Assembly (NCBI RefSeq): GCF_003668875.1
Contig: NZ_RAWM01000006.1
Location: 1-64,000 of the forward strand
Direction: 5' to 3'
Origin: Corallococcus interemptor
GTDB lineage: Bacteria > Myxococcota > Myxococcia > Myxococcales > Myxococcaceae
Length of the DNA stretch: 64,000 nucleotides
The notes under the pieces were generated by a model, which was not told the origin of the DNA, ran no database searches, and saw nothing but the letters and a program-made list of their open reading frames with translations. Every line of letters begins with the position of its first letter. The stretch's first letter is position 1. The position numbers and the translations under genes are program-made. This document shows positions 34,239 through 42,377 of this stretch, in pieces.

Positions 34239-35831
34239 ATGAGCTTCATCGAGGACCTGAAAGAGTACCTTCAGAGCGTGCGCTCGGCGCAGGACGGACG
34301 GCCGGCCTCAAGTCTCTTCGTGCCAGAAGCCAAATGGGTGCGTGCGGAGTTCATCCGACTCGTCGAACACTTTGAGCGAGAACCCGGGGAACTTCCCCCC
34401 GGACTCCTGTTCGACCTCCATCGAAAATGGACTTCGGATGATCGCGTCGTGAGTTTCGCCATCAACCTTGCCATCCTGCTCCAGGAAGGCTTTCTGCATG
34501 GTGAACCACGCAGTGTCATTGAAGAGCATGTGCTCCTCGGAATGACGCGTCGCATGGGGTTCAACGGGCCCGCTTCATCGCTGACGCGTCGACTGGAGAT
34601 TGACCGTCTGGCCGACAAGGCCTGGCATCAAGGGCCTCCTCGAGGCACGTCACAACTCAACGGGGTCGCAAAGTACGCGATAGAGGTTCGCGCCATTCGC
34701 CAACTAGGAGAGCGCCATGAAGTGGGGCCCATCGGGGAAGTCCTTCTGGGCTTGAGCGGACGAGACGCCATCCAGTGGCTTCTCCAAGTCGAGGTCGCTC
34801 AATCGATGGGACCCATTGATGACTGGCGACTGAGCAGGGAAACCGCCAGGCACCTTCTCCAAATCCCAGAAGACATTCGTCTCGAGAGCACGTGGGATGA
34901 GTCCGGGCTCGCGCACTCCTGGGCGACTCTCCGGCGGCTTGGGTCGCTGGGCGTCCTTGAATACATCGAGGGCATGAACGACCTATCCGATCCATACAGC
35001 GGATACAGGCTCCTGAACGAAGGCAAGCGTCTCCTGGAAGCCCTGCTGACGCCTACGGAAACGCCTTTCTCCGTTCTCGCGGCCACGCTCAGCCAGGACG
35101 AATCGCTGACCGCACTGGAGAAGGAAGGTGGCGGCAGGCCAGGTCTCGATATGGTCTTCAACTCCTCGGCCATCGCTACCGCTCGACAAGCACGACTGGT
35201 CGTTCACGAGATCCGGAACGCACTCATTCCGGCGCAGATCGCTCTCGGGTCGCTCTACAGCTCCGTGGTGGGCAGTCAGGTTGAAGCGGAGGTCGCCCGC
35301 TTCCGCCCTCGCATCGACCCGGGCATTGACCGCGCACTGAAGTTCGTCACGGATCTGCTCAAGACCTCTGAACTGGCAGCACGTGCGCCCGAAGGTTTCG
35401 ATGTCCTCCGCGTGTTGGCGGATGCGGTCGCGAGTGTTGCCACGTCACTGCGCACCCAGCTTCATGTAGCCCCTGACCTCCCCTCCCTGTCGGGCTACCG
35501 GGAGCGATTCGTCCTCGCCATCGTCAATTTGCTGCGGAACGCGGAGCAGGCCGGCGCGAAGCAAGTCGTCATCGACTGCATCCTGGAGGACAACCAGCGG
35601 AACCTCCTCCTGACCGTGGACGACGACGGTCCCGGCGTCCGTCCCGAGGACCGCGAGCGCATCTTCCAGCGCGGTATCTCCCTCCGCTCCGGTGGCGCGG
35701 GTGAAGGTCTGGCCCTGGTCAAGGAGGTCGTCGAGATCGAACTGCACGGCAAAGTCGCCTGCGTGGACAAACCCGATGGCGGTGCCCGTTTCCGGATGCG
35801 CCTGCCTGTGGCAGAGAGGACACCACGATGA
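34239..35831 (+). CDS. Soluble histidine kinase paired with a receiver-nuclease protein
   Basis: A 530-residue kinase with no signal peptide or membrane helix. The first 310 residues are a helical, unrecognised region that is probably the sensor. The kinase core shows VVHEIRNALIPAQ (phospho-His near residue 323), NLLRNAEQAGA, DDDGPGVRPED and GAGEGLALVKEVVEIE. Its stop overlaps the start of the response regulator by four bases (ATGA), so the two are made together. Codon choice in the first kilobase is less GC-biased than in neighbours, hinting at later acquisition. Architecturally it recalls the kinases of defensive two-component systems such as Detocs; that link is inferred. Confidence 0.85.
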   Translation: MSFIEDLKEYLQSVRSAQDGRPASSLFVPEAKWVRAEFIRLVEHFEREPGELPPGLLFDLHRKWTSDDRVVSFAINLAILLQEGFLHGEPRSVIEEHVLLGMTRRMGFNGPASSLTRRLEIDRLADKAWHQGPPRGTSQLNGVAKYAIEVRAIRQLGERHEVGPIGEVLLGLSGRDAIQWLLQVEVAQSMGPIDDWRLSRETARHLLQIPEDIRLESTWDESGLAHSWATLRRLGSLGVLEYIEGMNDLSDPYSGYRLLNEGKRLLEALLTPTETPFSVLAATLSQDESLTALEKEGGGRPGLDMVFNSSAIATARQARLVVHEIRNALIPAQIALGSLYSSVVGSQVEAEVARFRPRIDPGIDRALKFVTDLLKTSELAARAPEGFDVLRVLADAVASVATSLRTQLHVAPDLPSLSGYRERFVLAIVNLLRNAEQAGAKQVVIDCILEDNQRNLLLTVDDDGPGVRPEDRERIFQRGISLRSGGAGEGLALVKEVVEIELHGKVACVDKPDGGARFRMRLPVAERTPR

Positions 35832-36751
35832 CTTCTCCAGGCACCGTACTCGTCGTCGACGACGAGAAGCCCTTCTTCGAGACCTACCAGGACATCCTCG
35901 TCCCCGAGGGCTACCGCGTCGAATGGGCTCCGGACCGGAAGACCGCCCAGGCCCGCCTCCAGGAATCATCCTGGGACGTCGTCGTCCTCGACCAGCGCCT
36001 CCAGGGTTCCTCCGGTGGCGACTCCGGCATCGACCTCATCTCGGAGATCGTCCTCACGGGCGCCAAGGTCATCGTCGCGACCGCGTATGCCGACGCGAAG
36101 ATGATTGAGCGCGCCTTCAAGGACGGCGCCTACGACTATCTGGAAAAGGTCCCCACCCTTCCCATGATGTTGCGCATCAAGGTGCGCAATGCCTCCGAGG
36201 CCGTGCGTGAGCGCCGCCTCGCCTCGCTCACCCACGCCCAGCGGGAGAAGGAGATCCAGGACCTCTGGGCCGCCTGCCGGTCCGAAACCAACGGCAACCG
36301 CAAGGGCCGCCTGCTGGAAGAGCTCCTGGTCCTCCTCTTCAAGACCGTGCCGGGCCTGATGAACACGAGCACCAACCGGACCAGCGCGGACGAAGAGATC
36401 GACATCGTCATCCGCAACGAATCCCAGGATCCGTTCTGGGCCCGCGAGAGCAGCAGCTACATCCTCGTCGAGTGCAAGAACTGGTCGAAGCACGTCGGCC
36501 CCGGGGAACTGGTCATCTTCCGCGACAAGCTCTGGAACCGCGGAGGACGCTGCCGCCTCGGCTTCTTCGTCGCGGCCGGAGGCTTCACCGAGGGCTTTCA
36601 CACCCGCTCCGCCACCTTCCGGAAGGACGACCACCTGGTCGTCGCCATCGGCCCGACGGAACTGGACGCGCTCGTTCGTTCCACGAACCGGAACGAGACC
36701 TTCAAGAAGCTCCACGAAGACGCCGTCATGAGCGGCAACGGCCCCGCCTGA
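35828..36751 (+). CDS. Response regulator fused to a PD-(D/E)XK (Mrr-like) nuclease domain
   Basis: A 307-residue protein. Residues 5-120 are an intact receiver: acidic pocket Asp 11/Asp 12, phospho-acceptor Asp 55, Thr 85 and Lys 107. Residues about 155-290 match restriction-endonuclease-like folds: Glu 164/165 on the first helix, Asp 192 in EIDIVI, then Glu 215-Cys-Lys 217 in LVECKNWSKHVGPGEL, the classical D-(D/E)xK pattern of Mrr-type enzymes, and a following GRCRLGFFVAAGGFT strand. This suggests a nuclease activated by phosphorylation. It overlaps the kinase gene by four bases. The usual output domains (DNA-binding or cyclase) are absent. DNA cleavage is predicted, not shown. Confidence 0.82.
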   Translation: MTSPGTVLVVDDEKPFFETYQDILVPEGYRVEWAPDRKTAQARLQESSWDVVVLDQRLQGSSGGDSGIDLISEIVLTGAKVIVATAYADAKMIERAFKDGAYDYLEKVPTLPMMLRIKVRNASEAVRERRLASLTHAQREKEIQDLWAACRSETNGNRKGRLLEELLVLLFKTVPGLMNTSTNRTSADEEIDIVIRNESQDPFWARESSSYILVECKNWSKHVGPGELVIFRDKLWNRGGRCRLGFFVAAGGFTEGFHTRSATFRKDDHLVVAIGPTELDALVRSTNRNETFKKLHEDAVMSGNGPA

Positions 36752-36779
36752 TTCAAGCGCCCATCGTCGCCAGTCCGCC

Positions 36780-37355
36780 ATGATCGACAAGTCGCCCGTC
36801 CTGCTCACCACCGAGCGTCTGCACCTGATGTTGCTGCCGCCTGACGCGGCGGAGCGGGTGCTCGCGTACCACGTGGCCAACAAGGACCACCTGGGCCCGG
36901 TGTCTCCAGCCCGGCCGCCGACCTTCTTCTCCACCGCCTACTGGCGCACGCGCCTGGCCCAGGACCGCGAGGACTTCCGCCACGACGTGTCCCTGCGCGT
37001 GTTCATCCTCCCCAGGGGTCAGCCCCTCGCGCTCGCGCCGGTCATTGGCAACGCCACGCTCGCTCATATCCGCCGGGGGCCACTCCAGGCCGCGGACCTG
37101 GGCTACGGCCTGGATCAGCGCCACGAGGGCAAGGGCCTCATGACCGAAGCCCTCCGCGCCTTCTGCGACTTCGCCTTCGGCGCCATGGGCCTGCACCGGC
37201 TCCAGGCCAACCACCTGCCGGAGAACCTGCGCAGCGCCGCCGTCCTCCGCCGCCTCGGCTTCATCCCCGAGGGCTACGCCCGCGACTTCCTCCTCATCAA
37301 CGGCCAGTGGCGAGACCACGTGCTCAACTCACTCGTAGCCCCCGCCGAGCCCTGA
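36780..37355 (+). CDS. GNAT acetyltransferase (RimJ/RimL type)
   Basis: A 191-residue acetyl-CoA-dependent N-acetyltransferase. The LLTTERLHLMLLPP start, DLGYGLDQRHEGKGLMTEALRA acetyl-CoA loop, LHRLQANHLPENLRSAAVLRRLGF and the FLLINGQWRDHV ending are characteristic of enzymes acetylating protein N-termini or small amines. It starts 28 bp after the nuclease gene on the same strand and could be co-transcribed with it. Whether it belongs functionally to that pair is unclear. Confidence 0.9.
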   Translation: MIDKSPVLLTTERLHLMLLPPDAAERVLAYHVANKDHLGPVSPARPPTFFSTAYWRTRLAQDREDFRHDVSLRVFILPRGQPLALAPVIGNATLAHIRRGPLQAADLGYGLDQRHEGKGLMTEALRAFCDFAFGAMGLHRLQANHLPENLRSAAVLRRLGFIPEGYARDFLLINGQWRDHVLNSLVAPAEP

Positions 37356-37368
37356 CACGCAAGCGTCC

Positions 37369-37446
37369 CAATTCTGTCGATATTGTCGGAGAATGGCGCC
37401 TTTCTACGCGCTTTTTGCCGAGTTCCGACCAATATCGACAGAATTG
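37369..37446 (+). promoter_or_regulatory. Near-perfect 22/23-bp inverted repeat at the AbiE-like module start
   Basis: The left arm (37369-37390) begins CAATTCTGTCGATATT and the right arm (37424-37446) is its reverse complement with one extra C. A 33-bp spacer separates them. The right arm ends one base before the ATG at 37448, leaving no room for a ribosome binding site, so the mRNA may be leaderless. Known AbiEi antitoxins repress their own promoter by binding inverted repeats; the placement here fits such an operator. Confidence 0.8.
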
Positions 37447-37447
37447 A

Positions 37448-38569
37448 ATGAGACCCGGACCTACCCATCTCCGTGACGAGTTCTGGCGCAATCCGCCGCC
37501 GCTGCCGCGTGGCATCAAGCTGGTGCAGCAGGAGGCCGTCGTGGTGTCCCGGGTGGGCCCTGGGGGGGAATCCCTCTATGACCTCGCGGAGGTCCAGCTC
37601 CCGGAGGTTCGCGTTCCGGTGTTGCTGGGGTATCGCGCCCCCTTGTTCCCGGCGGACGTGCTGAGCCAGCGTGACAAGCTGTCTACCCTGCGCGAGCAGC
37701 TTCAACGCAGGGACGCGGATCCGCGTTCGCTGCCCATCTTCCGCCTGCCGATGCTCGTCACGGACTCGGCTTCCGCCAGCGTCATCGAACTCTGTGAGCG
37801 TGAGGAACTGGGCCTCATCGACATGCGGGGAACGTTCTTCCTGCGCACGGGCAGCACCTTCATCCGGGTGCAGGGGCATCGGCCGCTGGAGCGAACACCT
37901 CGCGAGCCCTTGTTTCATGGCAAGGGATGCCGGGTCGTGCGCGTCCTGCTCCAGTCGCCCGGCCATCGCTGGACCATTCGCGCACTCTCCGAGCAGACCC
38001 AGACGAGCTACTCCTATGCGCACGGGGTCACCACGCGACTCCTGAAGGAAGGCTTCGTCGAAGGAGGCCGCGGCACCGGCTTCCGGCTTCGGGATCCGGT
38101 GTCCCTGCTGAGGGCATGGCTGACGAGCGACAAGCCGACAGCTGTCACCCGTGAAGGGTTCAACGCGCCATCCACGACCCCCGCGCTGCTCAACAAGGCC
38201 CATGCCTCGCTGACCGCCCGGGGCATCCGCTCCACCTTCACGCTGGCGAGCGCCCTGCACGCCGACGAACGGTCCGTCTCCGGACTCCCCCACGGCATCT
38301 ACCTGTCCGGCGCTCTTGAGACAGCCGTCTCGGCCTTTGGACTGCGCCGGATGACTCCGCACAACTTCTTCGTGCTCCGCCCGGAGCCAGCCGCCGAGAC
38401 CGACGCGGGCGGCATCTACCATGCACAGCGACTGCTACCGCACGGTCCAGCGGTCGCGCTGCCCCAGCTGGCCGTGGACTTCCACCAGAGTGGCGGCAGG
38501 GGAACCGAACAGGCGGAGGAACTGGTGCGGCGCTTCGCACGGGCCCTCCCCCTTTCGGATGAGCCTTGA
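37448..38569 (+). CDS. AbiEi-like antitoxin (winged helix regulator)
   Basis: A 373-residue protein. A winged helix lies in the middle (about 165-215: RVVRVLLQSPGHRWTIRALS, VTTRLLKEGFVEG) followed by a domain ending PQLAVDFHQSGGRGTEQAEEL, the ending typical of AbiEi-family type IV antitoxins. AbiEi neutralises the AbiEii nucleotidyltransferase and represses its own promoter. The gene begins at the edge of a long inverted repeat and its stop overlaps the next ATG (TGATG), as in toxin-antitoxin pairs. The alternative is a regulator of another nucleotidyltransferase system; sequence similarity to AbiEi is moderate. Confidence 0.65.
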   Translation: MRPGPTHLRDEFWRNPPPLPRGIKLVQQEAVVVSRVGPGGESLYDLAEVQLPEVRVPVLLGYRAPLFPADVLSQRDKLSTLREQLQRRDADPRSLPIFRLPMLVTDSASASVIELCEREELGLIDMRGTFFLRTGSTFIRVQGHRPLERTPREPLFHGKGCRVVRVLLQSPGHRWTIRALSEQTQTSYSYAHGVTTRLLKEGFVEGGRGTGFRLRDPVSLLRAWLTSDKPTAVTREGFNAPSTTPALLNKAHASLTARGIRSTFTLASALHADERSVSGLPHGIYLSGALETAVSAFGLRRMTPHNFFVLRPEPAAETDAGGIYHAQRLLPHGPAVALPQLAVDFHQSGGRGTEQAEELVRRFARALPLSDEP

Positions 38570-39336
38570 TGACGGATGAAGAGCGATTCGACGAAATCCT
38601 TGGTGAGTTGGGCGAGCTGATGCTCGATCTGGGAGACCTCTCCAGCCGCATCATGCTCATTGGCGGGCAGGTCCTCGCGCTGGAGTCCCGCCAACGGGGT
38701 GGAACCGGGGTCATCTCCATCGAGACCGATACCGGCATCGTGGTCGAGCGGGGCTTCTCTTACGAACCGGACCTGTTGTTCGACGTGGATGGCTCGGACT
38801 TCATGGCCGAGCGCCTTCCACAGGTCCTCCGGCAGCGGGGATATGCGAGGTCGCGGCACTTCCGCTGGTCAAAGACCCTGCCCGGAGGCCAGATGGACCT
38901 GGACCTCTTCGCCCCCAAGGACGTCGCCCCCGACGAGCTGCCCACGGGAATGACGCCCCTGCCCGATGCGCGGCTGGCACTCCGCCGCGGTCACGCCGTG
39001 GTCCTGCTCGAAGGAAAGCCCCTACGGATCCTGCTGCCAGATGCCACGGGGTTCCTGACGATGAAGGAGCGCGCCAAGCGTGAGCTGCGACCTGACAAGA
39101 CCAAGGACAGCTTCGACCTGTTCGCCTACGTCAAGCTGGTAGGTCCCCAGGCCGTGCGTGCTTCCCTGCTGCAGGCAGGTGAAGATGGGCGGGCGCTCCG
39201 GACCCGGTTGCTCCATCTCTTCTGGAGCACGGAGGCGCCCGGCCCTCGTGATGTCATCCGCTACGCGGCGAGCCTCGCTCCAGACGAGCAGGCCCTGCTG
39301 GCCCAGGCGGCGGTCGACCTGTTCGCGGAGCTCTGA
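38569..39336 (+). CDS. AbiEii-like nucleotidyltransferase toxin
   Basis: A 255-residue protein with nucleotidyltransferase marks: IMLIGGQVLALESRQRG (Gly-Gly motif), EPDLLFDVDG and QMDLDLF with spaced acidic residues, the pattern of Mnt/AbiEii enzymes that add nucleotides to tRNA or other targets. It starts with the ATG at 38569, sharing its A with the antitoxin stop; a TTG three bases earlier is less likely. The ORF is intact. It converges with the S9 peptidase gene, with only three bases between stops. A toxin role is inferred from gene pairing. Confidence 0.62.
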   Translation: MTDEERFDEILGELGELMLDLGDLSSRIMLIGGQVLALESRQRGGTGVISIETDTGIVVERGFSYEPDLLFDVDGSDFMAERLPQVLRQRGYARSRHFRWSKTLPGGQMDLDLFAPKDVAPDELPTGMTPLPDARLALRRGHAVVLLEGKPLRILLPDATGFLTMKERAKRELRPDKTKDSFDLFAYVKLVGPQAVRASLLQAGEDGRALRTRLLHLFWSTEAPGPRDVIRYAASLAPDEQALLAQAAVDLFAEL

Positions 39337-39339
39337 AGC

Positions 39340-41406
39340 TCACCGCGCGGGAGCCCGCACCTTCGGCTTTACCTCCTGCGCCGCCGGCAGGTTCGCGTCG
39401 AACCAGTCCAGCGTGCGCAAGAGCCGGTCCTTCTGGTGCTCCGGCTTGCGCAGGCTGTGGCCTTCGTCCGCGTAGATGACCAGCTGGGTCTTCACCCCCA
39501 GCGTCTTCAGCGCCTTGTGGAACTCGTAGCCCTGCGACGCGGGCACCTCCACGTCCCGCTCTCCGTGCAGCACCAGCGTGGGCGCCTTCACCTGCTTCAC
39601 GCCGTTGATGGGCGACGAGCGCGTGTACACCTCCGGCTCGTCGTACACCGAGGCTCCGAAGTACGGCAGCATCCACGTGTCGATGTGGTTCGTGCCGTAG
39701 TAGCTCTGCCAGTTCGCGATGCCCGCGCCCGCCACCGCCGCCTGGAAGCGCTGCGTCCGCGTCACCGCCCACATCGTCAGGAAGCCGCCGTAGCTCCACC
39801 CCGTGATGCCCTGCCTCGCCGGATCCACCGGCGCTGACGCCAGCACCGCATCCAGCCCCGCCAGCACGTCGTCGAAGTCTCCGAAGCCGAAGTCGCGGCG
39901 GTTCGCCTGCACGAACGCCTCGCCCTGGCCATAGCTGCCTCGCGGGTTGGGCATGAACACCGCGTAGCCCCTCGCCGCGAACAACACCGTCTGCGGGTTG
40001 AACCCCGGCAGCACGCCCGCCGCGGGCCCTCCGTGCACCACCGTCACCATGGGCACCTTGCGCCCGGACCCATCCGGCACCGGCAACACCAGCCAGCCCT
40101 GCACCTGCTGCCCACCGCTCGTCCACGTCACGCTGCGCACGTCGCCCACCGCCACGCGCACGCCGGCATTGAGCCGCGTCACCTGCTTCCACTTCCCCAC
40201 CGGCCCCGTCCACAGCTCCGGCGCCTGGGTGATGGAGTCGCGCACCACCGCGCTCGTCACCCCGTCCCGCCCCAGCGACACCGTCACGCGCTCCGGGCCC
40301 CTCCACAACGTCTTCACGGCCCCACCGCCCGGCGCCACCGCCATCAGCGCGGCCTCGCCCTGCGCCTGCGCCCCGAAGACCAGCCGCTCCGCCGTGGGCC
40401 AGAAGAGGTCCGTGGCCGTCGCCTTCAGCCCCTCCGTCACGTTCCGCGCGGGCGGCACCTTCGCGGGCAGCGCCGCCTTCTCCCCGAACCGCACCTTCGC
40501 CGCCAGCCGCTCCGGCACCGGCACCACGAGCACGTCCCCGCCCGTGCTGCCCTCGTCACTCATCAGCCCCTCGATGAACGCGAGCTGCCGTCCATCCGGG
40601 CTCCAGGCCGGCTCCGCCACCTGCCACCGGGGCGCGTGCAACAGCGACGTCTCCCCCGTCGCCGTCTCCACCGCGTACACCCGCGCGGTCCACCAGTTCG
40701 CATCCCCCGGCGGCAGCGACGCCGTCACCGCCACGCGAACCCCCTCCGGGCTCCACGCGTACTCGTGGATGAACAACCCCGCGGGCGACACGAGCCGCAG
40801 CCGCGCGTCCTCCACCGTCACCACCGCGAAGCGCTTCACCGGCGGGGACGCCTGCACCACGCCCGTCTCACGCGCCGCGGGGCCCCGGGGCCCCAGCGCG
40901 TCCTCCGCGCCTTCAATGACCAGCAGCCCCACGGCCTTCCCGTCCGGCGACCACTTCGGCGCCGCCAGCACGCCCTTCATCGTGGTGAGCCGGCGCGCGG
41001 GCCCGCCCGCCCCGGAGGCGTCCGCCACGTAGAGCTGCTTCGCCCGGCCCTCGCCCGCCGTGGAGAGGAACGCGAGCTGCCGTCCATCCGGACTCCACGT
41101 CAGCGAGCCCTCCGCGCACGGCGCGCCGTCCTTCGACGCGGTGACGCGCACCGGTGCCCGCTCCGGATGCGCCAGCTCCCGCACCTGGAGCCGCGCGGCC
41201 TCCGCGGTCCCCGGCACCGACTCCACCCAGGCCACCCGCGCGCCATCCGGCGACAGCGAGACCTGCTTGATGCGCACCGTGCGCTGGAGCGCGTCGTACG
41301 TCGCGCTGGCATCCATCCGCGCGGGCGCGGGCGAGGGCACCGCCGCGGACGCCAGCGCGCCCCACACCCAACAGCCCACCACCACAGCCAGGCTTGCCGC
41401 TCGCAT
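39340..41406 (-). CDS. Prolyl oligopeptidase family S9 peptidase
   Basis: A 688-residue exported peptidase with signal peptide (MRAASLAVVVGCWVWGALASA). An N-terminal beta-propeller with many WSPDGR/SPDGARVAW repeats (WD-like TolB blades) gates the active site. The C-terminal alpha/beta hydrolase has GWSYGGF with the nucleophile Ser (near residue 538), HGERDVEVP with the Asp, and DEGHSL with the His. It cleaves short peptides, typically after proline or acyl-amino acids. ATG 41406 was preferred to an upstream GTG because GGGAGG lies six bases before it and the signal peptide starts there. Confidence 0.9.
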   Translation of the reverse strand: MRAASLAVVVGCWVWGALASAAVPSPAPARMDASATYDALQRTVRIKQVSLSPDGARVAWVESVPGTAEAARLQVRELAHPERAPVRVTASKDGAPCAEGSLTWSPDGRQLAFLSTAGEGRAKQLYVADASGAGGPARRLTTMKGVLAAPKWSPDGKAVGLLVIEGAEDALGPRGPAARETGVVQASPPVKRFAVVTVEDARLRLVSPAGLFIHEYAWSPEGVRVAVTASLPPGDANWWTARVYAVETATGETSLLHAPRWQVAEPAWSPDGRQLAFIEGLMSDEGSTGGDVLVVPVPERLAAKVRFGEKAALPAKVPPARNVTEGLKATATDLFWPTAERLVFGAQAQGEAALMAVAPGGGAVKTLWRGPERVTVSLGRDGVTSAVVRDSITQAPELWTGPVGKWKQVTRLNAGVRVAVGDVRSVTWTSGGQQVQGWLVLPVPDGSGRKVPMVTVVHGGPAAGVLPGFNPQTVLFAARGYAVFMPNPRGSYGQGEAFVQANRRDFGFGDFDDVLAGLDAVLASAPVDPARQGITGWSYGGFLTMWAVTRTQRFQAAVAGAGIANWQSYYGTNHIDTWMLPYFGASVYDEPEVYTRSSPINGVKQVKAPTLVLHGERDVEVPASQGYEFHKALKTLGVKTQLVIYADEGHSLRKPEHQKDRLLRTLDWFDANLPAAQEVKPKVRAPAR

Positions 41407-41453
41407 CCGCCGCCTCCCGAAACGCACGCAGGGAGGCGGAGTCTACCTCCCGC

Positions 41454-41975
41454 TCAGTGCAGCTGCGTGGGCAGCATGGGCAGCCCGTGGAAGAAGCGGC
41501 GCCCGCTCTCGAAGCGGTGGTGGAAGGTGACGCGCTGGTCCAGGTACAGCCGCGCCATCTCCTCCTCGCCGTACGCGCGGAAGAACGCGGCGCGCGCCTC
41601 GTCACACGCCCGCTCGTACTCCACGCACAGGGCCTCCCAGTCCTCCGGTGGAAGCTCTCCCTCCGGCCAGCCCTCGCCGGTGAGGCCGTAGTCGCGCTCC
41701 ATCGCGTCCAGCTCCCGCGCCCGCATCCGCACGCGCGGATCCTCCGCGATGGCCTCGTCCGCCATCGCCGTGAGGATGTGCGCCACCAGGAAGAAGCCCG
41801 CGTCCGGCGGCACCGCGCCCGCGTCCCGCGCGCTCCGGAACGTCACCAGGAGCTGCGCGTCCATCTCCTCGCCGCCCAGCTCCGCCAGCTTCGCCGCCAG
41901 CGCGCGCCACCGGGCCTCGGTCTCCAGGGCCTCCCGCCGCACCCCTTCCAGTTCCTGCTCACCCGTCTTTTTCAT
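41454..41975 (-). CDS. Conserved protein of unknown function
   Basis: A 173-residue acidic helical protein, start MKKTGEQELEGVRREALE, with FFLVAHILTAMADEAIAEDPRVR and FHHRFESGRRFFHGLP blocks that look conserved. The ATG has GGGAGAGGA upstream. No signal peptide, membrane helix or catalytic motif is visible. I do not recognise the family. It lies 47 bp upstream of the S9 peptidase gene on the same strand. Confidence 0.6.
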   Translation of the reverse strand: MKKTGEQELEGVRREALETEARWRALAAKLAELGGEEMDAQLLVTFRSARDAGAVPPDAGFFLVAHILTAMADEAIAEDPRVRMRARELDAMERDYGLTGEGWPEGELPPEDWEALCVEYERACDEARAAFFRAYGEEEMARLYLDQRVTFHHRFESGRRFFHGLPMLPTQLH

Positions 41976-42377
41976 GGTGTCCTCTCCCGGCCCGCGAAAG
42001 GCCCCTTCCCACGAAGGTTCCCATCCCCGTCTGACGCTCGGGCCCGGCAAACCGTGCTGTCCCCTCTTTCCACGACGTCCCAGCGCGTCAGGTGCTGGAC
42101 GCCCGAGCGCGGCGCCGTCGCGTGGCGGACGCGCAACCGTGCTCGGGGGGACGGACAGCCTGGCGGCCAGCCCGGCCAGCCCGGCCATTCCGGGGCTGCC
42201 GGGGTGACGAACCACGCGGCCGGTGATTGCGTCCGTTCCGGCCACTTCGCGAGCGCCGGGTGTCACCCGCAGGACGCTTGAGCGGCGCGCGGCCCCGGCG
42301 CGCACACCTGGCGTGATGACAGTGGTTGCCGCCGGGCACGGGATGACGCATCCGCAAGGACATGGGGCCCGAAGCCG
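41976..42377. other. Intergenic stretch without a convincing gene
   Basis: This gap of about 400 bases lies between divergent genes. It has a run of GGCCAGCCC-type repeats around 42160-42195 and GC-rich short inverted repeats, but no open frame with protein-like codon use. Promoters for the two flanking genes must be here; I cannot pick them out with confidence. Confidence 0.4.
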
